Assembly (NCBI GenBank): GCA_964620215.1
Contig: CAZUJE010000146.1
Location: 1-6,714, forward strand
DNA length: 6,714 nt
Reading direction: 5' to 3'
DNA from: JAUSIF01 sp964620215
GTDB taxonomy: Bacteria > Pseudomonadota > Alphaproteobacteria > Rhizobiales > Xanthobacteraceae
Part shown: one piece after another, positions 1 through 5,614 of the stretch
Layout: every line of letters starts with the position of its first letter
Numbering within the stretch: the first letter of the stretch is position 1
The notes under the pieces: generated by a model
Database searches by the model: none
Seen by the model: the letters and a program-made list of their open reading frames with translations, nothing else
What the model was told of the DNA's origin: nothing
Made by a program: the position numbers and the translations under genes

Positions 1-695
1 TGGCCTTTGTCACCTTGTTCGTGCCGGAAGACTTCCTCAACGTCCCGACCCACGGCACGATCCAGTACCATCCCTCGCTGCTGCCGGCCTATCGCGGTGC
101 GAACGCCATCAACTGGCCGATCATCAAGGGCGAAAAGGAAACCGGCCTTTCGATTTTCTGGCCGGACAACGGCCTCGATACCGGCGCCGTGCTGATCCAG
201 AAGAAAACCCCGATCAGCGGCACCGACACGCTCGGCACCGTTTACTTCGACCGCCTGTTTCCGATGGGCGTCGATGCGATGATGGAATCCGTCGATCTCG
301 TGAAGGCCGGCAAGGCGCCGAAAATCAAGCAGGACGAATCGAAGGCGACCTATGAAGGCATTTGCCGCGCCGACAACGCCAAGATCGACTGGGGCAAGCC
401 GTGGGAGCAGATCGACCGCCTGATCCGCGGCTGCAATCCGGCGCCGGGCGCATGGACCATGCTCGACGGAAAAATCCTGAAAGTATTCGACGCCAAGCCG
501 ATCCCGGCGAAAGATCCCAAGGGTATCGCAGGCAAGCTTGGCGAGATCGTTGACGTCGCCGCCGACGGCATCACCGTCGTCTGCGCCGACGGACGATTCA
601 AAGTTACCCGCGTGCAGCCCGCCGAAGGCAAGAAGATCGAAGCCGGCGAGTGGGCGAAATCGGCGAACCTCGCGCCGAAAGCACGCTTCACCTGA
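1..695 (+). CDS. Formyltransferase-fold protein, probable 10-formyl-tetrahydrofolate hydrolase (ALDH1L1 N-terminal-like), 5' partial
   Basis: The reading frame is already open at the left edge (first full codon at 3-5) and ends at TGA 693-695, so 230 C-terminal residues are visible. Known relatives have about 310 residues, so some 80 are missing upstream. The visible part starts in the formyltransferase core: HPSLLPAYRG (His at 69-71), then AINW, SIFW and GLDTG (Asp at 177-179). The His-Asp distance is 36 residues, the same as between catalytic His106 and Asp142 of the ALDH1L1 hydrolase domain. A formyltransferase C-terminal domain follows, opening with ATYEGI and containing IRGCNPAPGAW. Methionyl-tRNA formyltransferases share the fold and the SLLP..RG motif but usually lack the AINW/SIFW signature, so automatic annotation as Fmt is likely and probably wrong. 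No aldehyde dehydrogenase domain follows, so this is a stand-alone version. The inferred role is cytoplasmic release of formate from 10-formyl-tetrahydrofolate, which would oppose the adjacent fhs ligase. Transfer of the formyl group to another acceptor is not excluded. Confidence 0.8.
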   Translation, partial: AFVTLFVPEDFLNVPTHGTIQYHPSLLPAYRGANAINWPIIKGEKETGLSIFWPDNGLDTGAVLIQKKTPISGTDTLGTVYFDRLFPMGVDAMMESVDLVKAGKAPKIKQDESKATYEGICRADNAKIDWGKPWEQIDRLIRGCNPAPGAWTMLDGKILKVFDAKPIPAKDPKGIAGKLGEIVDVAADGITVVCADGRFKVTRVQPAEGKKIEAGEWAKSANLAPKARFT

Positions 696-707
696 TTCAC
701 GAATTTT

Positions 708-730
708 GCGCCCGGCGATGAGCCGGGCGC
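708..730 (+). terminator. GC-rich hairpin between the formyltransferase gene and fhs (weak terminator or attenuator)
   Basis: GCGCCCGGC (708-716) and GCCGGGCGC (722-730) form a perfect 9-bp stem with loop GATGA, starting 12 bases after the upstream stop codon. Only a short TTT (736-738) follows, so a canonical U-tract is missing. It may be a weak or factor-dependent terminator, a 3' end stabiliser, or an attenuator that lets part of the transcription continue into fhs 38 bases further on. The core is nearly identical to that of the strong terminator after fhs. Confidence 0.4.
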
Positions 731-767
731 GGCGCTTTCACTACTTCCTCATACCGGACACTCAGAC

Positions 768-2462
768 ATGCCTGCATCACAGCATCAAAATCCGAAATCC
801 GACATTGAAATCGCCCAGGCCGCGAAGCCGAAGCGCATTCTCGAAGTGGCGAAGGACAAGCTCGGCATCGCCGCCGAAAATCTGGAGCCCTATGGCCACT
901 TCAAGGCCAAGGTGTCGATGGAATACATCAACTCGCTGAAGGGCAAGAAAGACGGCAAGCTCATTCTCGTCACCGCGATCTCGCCAACGCCCGCGGGCGA
1001 AGGCAAGACCACGACGACGGTGGGCCTCACCGATGCGCTCAATCACATCGGCAAGAAAGCCATGTGCGCGCTGCGTGAGCCGTCACTCGGACCGTCGTTC
1101 GGCATGAAAGGCGGAGCCGCTGGCGGCGGTTACGCGCAGGTCATTCCGATGGAGGACATCAACCTCCACTTCACCGGCGACTTCCACGCGATCACCTCGG
1201 CGCACAATCTTTTGTCGGCGCTGATCGACAACCACATCTACTGGGGCAATGCGCTCGGCATCGACAGCCGCCGCGTGACCTGGCGCCGCGTGCTCGACAT
1301 GAACGACCGCGCGCTGCGCGAAATTGTCTGCTCGCTCGGCGGCGTCGCCAACGGTTATCCGCGCGAAGCGGGTTTCGACATCACCGTCGCTTCCGAAGTC
1401 ATGGCGATCTTCTGCCTCGCGAAGGATATGGAAGATCTCAAGACGCGCCTCGGTAATATCATCGTGGCCTATACCCGCGATCGTAAACCGGTCCGCGCCA
1501 AGGAACTGAATGCGAACGGCGCCATGACGGTGCTGCTGAAGGACGCGCTTGCACCGAATCTCGTGCAGACGCTGGAAGGCACGCCGGCTTTCATCCACGG
1601 CGGACCGTTCGCCAACATTGCGCATGGCTGCAACTCGGTTTCGGCCACCACGACCGCGCTCAAGCTCGCCGATTACGTCGTGACGGAAGCGGGCTTCGGC
1701 GCCGATCTCGGCGCTGAAAAGTTCATCGACATCAAGTGCCGCAAAGCGGGCCTGAAGCCCGATTGCGTCGTGATCGTCGCCACCATCCGCGCGCTCAAGA
1801 TGCATGGCGGGGTCGCCAAGGCCGACCTGAAGAAGGAAGACCTGAAGGCGCTCGAAGCCGGCATGAGCAATCTCCAGCGCCATATCGAAAACATCAAAAA
1901 GTTCGGCCTGCCTGCGGTGGTTTCGATCAACCGCTTCTCGGCTGACACCGATGCCGAAATCAAGCTCGTGAAGGAAAAGTGCAAGGCACTCGGCGTCGAA
2001 GCACTGATGGCCGATCACTGGGCCGAAGGCGGAGCCGGTGCTGCCGACGTCGCCAAGGCCGTCGTCAAGGTCATCGACGAAGGCAAGGCGAACGTGAAGT
2101 TCCTCTATCCCGACGACATGCCGCTGGTCGAGAAGGTGCGCACCATCGCGAAGGAAATCTACCGCGCCGATGACGCCACCGCCGACAAGTCGGTGAAGGA
2201 CCAGCTCAAGCAGTGGGAAGAGATGGGTTTCGGCAAGCTACCGATCTGCATCGCCAAGACGCAGTATTCCTTCTCGACCAATCCGGACGCCAAGGGCGCG
2301 CCGACCGGCTTCAACATTCCGGTCCGTGAAGTCCGTCTCTCCGCCGGTGCCGAGTTCATCGTGGCGATCTGCGGTGAGATCATGACGATGCCGGGCCTGC
2401 CGAAAACTCCGTCCGCCGACTCGATCGACGTGAAGGACGGCAAGGTGGTTGGACTGTTCTAG
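768..2462 (+). CDS. fhs: Formate--tetrahydrofolate ligase (formyltetrahydrofolate synthetase)
   Basis: This cytoplasmic enzyme makes 10-formyl-tetrahydrofolate from formate, ATP and tetrahydrofolate, and can run in reverse to recover ATP. The 564-residue product has the usual family length. A P-loop lies at residues 73-84 (PTPAGEGKTTTT). Both family signatures are present: GMKGGAAGGGY at about 112-122 and VATIRALKMHGG at 337-348. EPSLGPSFG, just before the first signature, and MEDINLHFTGDFHAITSAHN, just after it, are also typical. The ATG at 768 is chosen because SDIEIAQAAK at residues 11-20 matches the usual start of the family; no convincing Shine-Dalgarno sequence precedes it. The gap to the upstream formyltransferase gene is 72 bases and contains a hairpin, so co-transcription is possible but may be partial. 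The gene ends 21 bases before a strong terminator. It is intact, with all signature residues seen, and the assignment is secure. It probably serves serine-cycle or purine and formyl-methionine supply, using or removing formate. Confidence 0.98.
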   Translation: MPASQHQNPKSDIEIAQAAKPKRILEVAKDKLGIAAENLEPYGHFKAKVSMEYINSLKGKKDGKLILVTAISPTPAGEGKTTTTVGLTDALNHIGKKAMCALREPSLGPSFGMKGGAAGGGYAQVIPMEDINLHFTGDFHAITSAHNLLSALIDNHIYWGNALGIDSRRVTWRRVLDMNDRALREIVCSLGGVANGYPREAGFDITVASEVMAIFCLAKDMEDLKTRLGNIIVAYTRDRKPVRAKELNANGAMTVLLKDALAPNLVQTLEGTPAFIHGGPFANIAHGCNSVSATTTALKLADYVVTEAGFGADLGAEKFIDIKCRKAGLKPDCVVIVATIRALKMHGGVAKADLKKEDLKALEAGMSNLQRHIENIKKFGLPAVVSINRFSADTDAEIKLVKEKCKALGVEALMADHWAEGGAGAADVAKAVVKVIDEGKANVKFLYPDDMPLVEKVRTIAKEIYRADDATADKSVKDQLKQWEEMGFGKLPICIAKTQYSFSTNPDAKGAPTGFNIPVREVRLSAGAEFIVAICGEIMTMPGLPKTPSADSIDVKDGKVVGLF

Positions 2463-2483
2463 ACTTTACGGAAATTTAAAAAC

Positions 2484-2514
2484 AAAAAGCCCGGCTTTGA
2501 GCCGGGCTTTTTTT
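2484..2514 (+). terminator. Intrinsic terminator, probably bidirectional, between converging fhs and LysR gene
   Basis: AAAAAGCCCGGCT (2484-2496) pairs perfectly with AGCCGGGCTTTTT (2500-2512) over 13 bp with loop TTG. Seven T bases (2508-2514) follow on the plus strand. The A-run on the other side gives a U-tract for transcripts arriving from the minus-strand LysR gene, whose stop codon lies 17 bases to the right. It closes fhs and probably also the regulator gene. Confidence 0.93.
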
Positions 2515-2530
2515 GTATTCTACGTCTGCG

Positions 2531-3424
2531 TCAAGTGTCCAGTGTTTGCGCGAGCTTCTGCGCTTCCGCCACAAGGGCGGCGTTCTGCGGTGTCATCGGA
2601 TCGCGATGCGGTACAACAAGGCCGATGGTGTGAATCGCTTCGGGTTCGACAATCGGGATCGCGCGCACGGTGTCGCGCAGGCCGAGCACCTCGGCGAGTT
2701 TTTCCGGCATCACGCTCGCCCATTTGCCGGTCCGCACATGGGTGAACAGCACGATCATGGAGTTCGATTCCAGCATCGGCTGCGGATCGCCGCCCGCACT
2801 TCGCAGGAGCTGCTCGATGATGCGGCGGTTCTGCATGTCCGGTGTCAGCAGGCAGAGCGGAACATTGGCGACTTCCGCCCAGGTGACGCTGTCGCGGCTG
2901 CCGAGCGGCGAATTGATGGACGTAATCAGCCGGTATTGTTCCCGGTAAAGCGGGACAGTGTTCAGTTTCCCGAGCGGTTCGTTGTCGAGGTAGGTGATGC
3001 CCGCATCGACTTCGAGATTTTCGATCAGGCCGAGAATTTCCACGGATGTGCGGGACAAAATCGTGAAACGCACTTCGGGATGTTTCGCGCGAAACGGGGT
3101 GGTGAGCTGCGCCACCATGCCAAGCGCCGTCGGGATCGCGGCGATCCGCAACTGGCCGGAAAGGCCATGGGTGAGCGCGTTGATGTCGGAGCGCATGGCG
3201 CGGCTGTCGCCGACGATGCGCCGCGCCCATTCGAGGCCGCGTTCGCCTTCGGGCGTAAAGCCGATGAAGCGGGAACCGCGCTGCACGAGCATCACGCCAA
3301 GCTGCGATTCGAGCTGCTTGATGCCGGCCGATAGGGTGGGCTGGGTGACGCCGCAGGATTCAGCCGCGCGTCCGAAATGCCGCTCGCGCGCCAAGGCCAG
3401 CAGATATTCAAGTTTATCGATCAA
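2531..3424 (-). CDS. LysR-type transcriptional regulator, probable regulator of the divergent formate dehydrogenase operon
   Basis: The 297-residue product has normal LysR length and layout. An N-terminal winged helix-turn-helix covers about residues 1-60, with the recognition region FGRAAESCGVTQPTLSAG at 17-34 and KQLESQLGVMLVQR at 36-49. A linker helix follows to about 85, then the two-lobed effector-binding domain from about 91 (QLRIAAIPTA) to the end. The start is TTG at 3424-3422: an in-frame TAA lies 21 bases upstream of it, no ATG lies between, and the family begins MIDKLEYLLALARERHFG. AAGGGG, eight bases upstream, is a good Shine-Dalgarno match. The gene diverges from fdh1B across 155 bp and converges on fhs. 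LysR proteins commonly control the divergent neighbour and themselves, so control of formate dehydrogenase is likely. Formate or another one-carbon intermediate as effector is a guess. No symbol is given because the target is not shown. Confidence 0.93.
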   Translation of the reverse strand: MIDKLEYLLALARERHFGRAAESCGVTQPTLSAGIKQLESQLGVMLVQRGSRFIGFTPEGERGLEWARRIVGDSRAMRSDINALTHGLSGQLRIAAIPTALGMVAQLTTPFRAKHPEVRFTILSRTSVEILGLIENLEVDAGITYLDNEPLGKLNTVPLYREQYRLITSINSPLGSRDSVTWAEVANVPLCLLTPDMQNRRIIEQLLRSAGGDPQPMLESNSMIVLFTHVRTGKWASVMPEKLAEVLGLRDTVRAIPIVEPEAIHTIGLVVPHRDPMTPQNAALVAEAQKLAQTLDT

Positions 3425-3432
3425 ACCTATCG

Positions 3433-3439
3433 CCCCTTT
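3433..3439 (-). promoter_or_regulatory. Ribosome binding site supporting the TTG start of the LysR gene
   Basis: On the minus strand AAAGGGG ends eight bases before TTG at 3424-3422. Together with the in-frame stop at 3448-3446 and the absence of any ATG or GTG in between, this fixes TTG as the only sensible start. Confidence 0.7.
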
Positions 3440-3453
3440 GCTACTTTAGGCCA

Positions 3454-3459
3454 ACTATA
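3454..3459 (-). promoter_or_regulatory. Candidate -10 element for the LysR gene
   Basis: TATAGT on the minus strand lies 29 bases before the TTG start codon, leaving a short leader of roughly 20 bases. No good -35 hexamer stands at 16-18 bases further upstream, as would be usual for a weak regulator promoter. The overlapping plus-strand TATAAT (3456-3461) could instead be a -10 for fdh1B, but it also lacks a recognisable -35. Confidence 0.25.
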
Positions 3460-3490
3460 ATGACTTTTTTGCTGGAATACCAGATGCAAC

Positions 3491-3520
3491 GATAGATGTT
3501 ATCTATCAATGGATTGATAG
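3491..3520. promoter_or_regulatory. Interlocked inverted repeats in the divergent LysR-fdh1B control region (probable operator)
   Basis: Two perfect dyads share a half-site. GATAGAT (3491-3497) and ATCTATC (3501-3507) are separated by GTT. CTATCAAT (3503-3510) and ATTGATAG (3513-3520) are separated by GG. The pentamer thus occurs as GATAG, CTATC, GATAG with centres 12 and 13 bases apart. A further CTATC at 3427-3431 sits beside the LysR start codon. LysR proteins bind AT-rich dyads of this size, often several sites as tetramers, so this is the best candidate for autoregulation and for control of fdh1B, whose start lies 60 bases downstream. A shorter dyad, CTGG-AATA-CCAG (3472-3483), lies just upstream. 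The dyads are seen directly; protein binding is inferred. Confidence 0.6.
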
Positions 3521-3562
3521 GACGGGATTGTTTTGAACCTCTCCGAAGAGCCAAAAATGAGC

Positions 3563-3568
3563 GGAGGA
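3563..3568 (+). promoter_or_regulatory. Ribosome binding site deciding the fdh1B start
   Basis: GGAGGA stands 11 bases before ATG 3580. It supports that start over the in-frame ATG at 3496, which lies inside the dyad region and has no such site. It also supports it over the out-of-frame ATG at 3557, which precedes this element. Confidence 0.75.
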
Positions 3569-3579
3569 TACAAACTATA

Positions 3580-5298
3580 ATGAGCAAGACACTCGAAGCG
3601 CCGTCGCCGAGCGACATTCGGCGCACCAAACAGCGTCCGCGCCGCACACCCAAGGGCCGCCAGGTCGAGCCGAAAGCGCTCGATGAAGTGCGGGCGTTAT
3701 TGGGGACGCGCTCGCGCCAGCGCGATCTCTTGATCGAGCACCTGCATCTCATTCAGGACAAATACGGGTATCTCTCCGCCGCGCATCTCGCGGCGCTCGC
3801 GCAGGAAATGAAACTCGCGCTGACCGAGGTTTACGAAGTCGCGACCTTCTACGCCCATTTCGACGTGGTGAAGGAAGGCGAGACGCCGCCCGCGCCGATT
3901 ACTGTAAGAGTTTGCGACTCTCTCTCCTGCGCTATGCGCGGAGCGGACAGGCTGCTCGCCGAACTGCCGGGAAAACTAGGGAAGAATGTGCGCGTCGTGC
4001 GGGCACCCTGTATGGGTGCCTGCGACCGCGCACCCGTCGCCGCTGTCGGACACTTGCAGAGTTTCGGCGTGGACGTGGCGAAGGTCGAAGCGGAAGTAAA
4101 AAAGCACGCGCATCCGCATGCCTTCAAGACGCCGAAGGATTTCGAAGCCTATCTGAAAGAGGGTGGCTATTCGCTGCTCAAGGATTGCATCAGAGGCAAG
4201 CGCACGCGCGAGGAACTGATTTCGATTGTCAGCGACGCGGGGCTTCGCGGCCTCGGCGGCGCGGGCTTCCCGACGGGGCGCAAATGGTCGCTCGTCAGCG
4301 CCGAGCCGGCTCCGCGCTTGATGGCCGTGAACGGCGACGAAGGCGAGCCGGGTACTTTCAAAGACAGATATTATCTCGGCCTCGATCCGCACCGCTTCAT
4401 CGAGGGAATGCTGATCGGCGCATGGGTCGTCGATGCGAAGGAAACCTATTTCTATCTGCGCGACGAATATCCGGAAATCCGCCTGCTGGTGGAGCAGGAA
4501 ATCGCCAAGGTGGAGAAGGCCGGTCTCAGCAAGCATACGAAAGTCATCATGCGCCGCGGCGCCGGCGCCTACATCTGCGGTGAAGAATCCGCGATGATCG
4601 AGAGCATCGAAGGCAAGCGCGGCCTGCCGCGCCATCGCCCGCCTTACGTCGCGCAGGTTGGTTTGTTCGGCCGTCCGACGCTGGAACACAATGTCGAGAC
4701 GCTCTACTGGATTCGCGACATCATCGAAAAAGGCCCGAAGTGGTTCACCGATTATGGCCGCCGGGAGCGCAAGGGCTTCCGCAGCTTCTCCGTGTCGGGC
4801 CGCGTGAAGGAGCCGGGCGTGAAAATGGCGCCTGCCGGAATCTCTATTCAAGAGTTGATCGACGAATATTGCGGCGGGATGCTGCCGGGCCACACCTTCA
4901 AGGGGTATCTGCCGGGCGGCGCATCGGGCGGAATTCTGCCGGCGTCCATGAACGACATCCCGCTCGATTTCGGCACGCTTGAGCAATATGGCTGCTTTAT
5001 CGGCTCCCACGCCGTTGTCATCCTCTCCGACAAGGACGACATGAAAGCGGTGGCGCTGAACCTCATGAAATTCTTCGAGGACGAAAGCTGCGGCCAGTGT
5101 ACGCCCTGCCGCGCCGGCACCGAAAAAGCCGTGAAACTGATGGAAACCGGCCCGTGGAACGAGGCGCTGTTAAACGAGCTTTCATCGGCGATGCGCGATG
5201 CTTCTATCTGCGGCCTTGGACAGGCGGCGCCGAATCCGCTCCTGTCCGTGTTTAAATATTTCCGCGAAGACCTGACGAAACCGATGGGGTCGTGGTGA
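3580..5298 (+). CDS. fdh1B: NAD-dependent formate dehydrogenase beta (diaphorase) subunit, fused NuoE-NuoF type
   Basis: This subunit passes electrons between the formate-oxidising alpha subunit and NAD+ in a soluble cytoplasmic complex. The 572 residues hold two units that are separate proteins (FdsG and FdsB) in the three-subunit enzymes. Residues about 35-165 are a NuoE-like domain with [2Fe-2S] ligands C112, C117, C144 and C148 (CDSLSC, CMGAC). Residues about 195-572 are NuoF-like: the glycine-rich GLRGLGGAGFPTGRKW at 221-236, NGDEGEPGTFKDR at 251-263 and GAGAYICGEES at 327-337 form the FMN and NADH site. C504, C507, C510 and C544 ligate a [4Fe-4S] cluster. A basic tail rich in Arg and Lys occupies residues 14-28. 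The segment PKGRQV through LIEHLHLIQD resembles, from memory, M. extorquens Fdh1B, which has the same fused design. The small downstream gene starts three bases after the stop, so an operon is clear. The other candidate, complex I NuoEF, is excluded by the adjacent formate dehydrogenase alpha gene. Confidence 0.95.
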   Translation: MSKTLEAPSPSDIRRTKQRPRRTPKGRQVEPKALDEVRALLGTRSRQRDLLIEHLHLIQDKYGYLSAAHLAALAQEMKLALTEVYEVATFYAHFDVVKEGETPPAPITVRVCDSLSCAMRGADRLLAELPGKLGKNVRVVRAPCMGACDRAPVAAVGHLQSFGVDVAKVEAEVKKHAHPHAFKTPKDFEAYLKEGGYSLLKDCIRGKRTREELISIVSDAGLRGLGGAGFPTGRKWSLVSAEPAPRLMAVNGDEGEPGTFKDRYYLGLDPHRFIEGMLIGAWVVDAKETYFYLRDEYPEIRLLVEQEIAKVEKAGLSKHTKVIMRRGAGAYICGEESAMIESIEGKRGLPRHRPPYVAQVGLFGRPTLEHNVETLYWIRDIIEKGPKWFTDYGRRERKGFRSFSVSGRVKEPGVKMAPAGISIQELIDEYCGGMLPGHTFKGYLPGGASGGILPASMNDIPLDFGTLEQYGCFIGSHAVVILSDKDDMKAVALNLMKFFEDESCGQCTPCRAGTEKAVKLMETGPWNEALLNELSSAMRDASICGLGQAAPNPLLSVFKYFREDLTKPMGSW

Positions 5299-5301
5299 GC
5301 G

Positions 5302-5592
5302 ATGTGGGACAAATTGCTGGAAGGAAATCTTGCCTGCCCGCATTGCCAGAAAGAGGCGATATCGCCCTTGCGCAAACAGTTCATGGGGCCGTTCGCTACC
5401 GCGGCCTGTCCGCATTGCGGCGGCAAGTTCGGCGTACCCGGCTCGGCCGCGTGGACGCTTTTGCCTTTCGCATCGATCGCAATTTTCGCGCTCCAGTATC
5501 CCGACAGCTTCGCGCGCTGGAGCATTCTGTTCGGCGGCTATGTGATGATGGCGTTCCTGTATCACCGTTACGTCGCCTTCGTCCCGAAATGA
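5302..5592 (+). CDS. Small putative zinc-ribbon, two-helix membrane protein inside the formate dehydrogenase operon (function unknown)
   Basis: I do not recognise a named family. The 96-residue product has two CPHC knuckles, C12/C15 and C36/C39, the second followed by GGKFG, the typical form of a small zinc ribbon. Two hydrophobic segments follow, about residues 48-64 and 73-91, with a short link containing YPDS and a short polar C-terminus (VPK). No signal peptide is seen, so the ribbon probably sits in the cytoplasm at the N-terminus of a membrane hairpin. The ATG at 5302 lies three bases after the fdh1B stop and is probably translated by coupling, with only GGTGAG just upstream. Third positions are GC-rich as in the neighbours, which supports this frame over the overlapping 5292-5618 frame. 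Its place between the two subunit genes suggests a link to the dehydrogenase, such as membrane attachment, assembly or metal handling, but none of this is shown by the sequence. Confidence 0.8.
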   Translation: MWDKLLEGNLACPHCQKEAISPLRKQFMGPFATAACPHCGGKFGVPGSAAWTLLPFASIAIFALQYPDSFARWSILFGGYVMMAFLYHRYVAFVPK

Positions 5593-5603
5593 ATTTCGCT
5601 TTC

Positions 5604-5609
5604 AAGGTG
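5604..5609 (+). promoter_or_regulatory. Ribosome binding site of fdh1A
   Basis: AAGGTG stands five bases before ATG 5615 and supports this start. No other in-frame start codon lies close by, and the N-terminal ferredoxin-like domain begins a few residues later, as in relatives. Confidence 0.6.
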
Positions 5610-5614
5610 ACGGC

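Noticed and set aside
15..695. Complete formyltransferase gene starting at TTG 15
   Set aside because: The frame is open to the left edge, and the residues before TTG (AFVT) fit the family, which has about 80 more N-terminal residues. The gene is cut by the window, not short.
1083..2018. 311-codon open frame on the minus strand inside fhs
   Set aside because: It lies wholly within the certain fhs gene. The Arg-, His- and Ala-rich product shows no known domain and is the usual antisense shadow of a GC-rich gene.
2513..3334. 273-codon plus-strand open frame across the LysR gene
   Set aside because: The minus-strand frame encodes a complete LysR protein, and this one begins beside the terminator with no domain.
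3496..3579. N-terminal extension of fdh1B from ATG 3496
   Set aside because: The extra 28 residues would be encoded by the operator dyads and the GGAGGA ribosome binding site. ATG 3580 has that site and gives 572 residues, the expected length.
3976..5010. 344-codon open frame on the minus strand inside fdh1B
   Set aside because: Antisense shadow of a gene with all cofactor motifs in place; low-complexity product without recognisable domains.
3580..5298. Complex I subunits NuoE and NuoF
   Set aside because: The two domains are fused in one protein, and the next large gene encodes a formate dehydrogenase alpha subunit rather than NuoG with other nuo genes.
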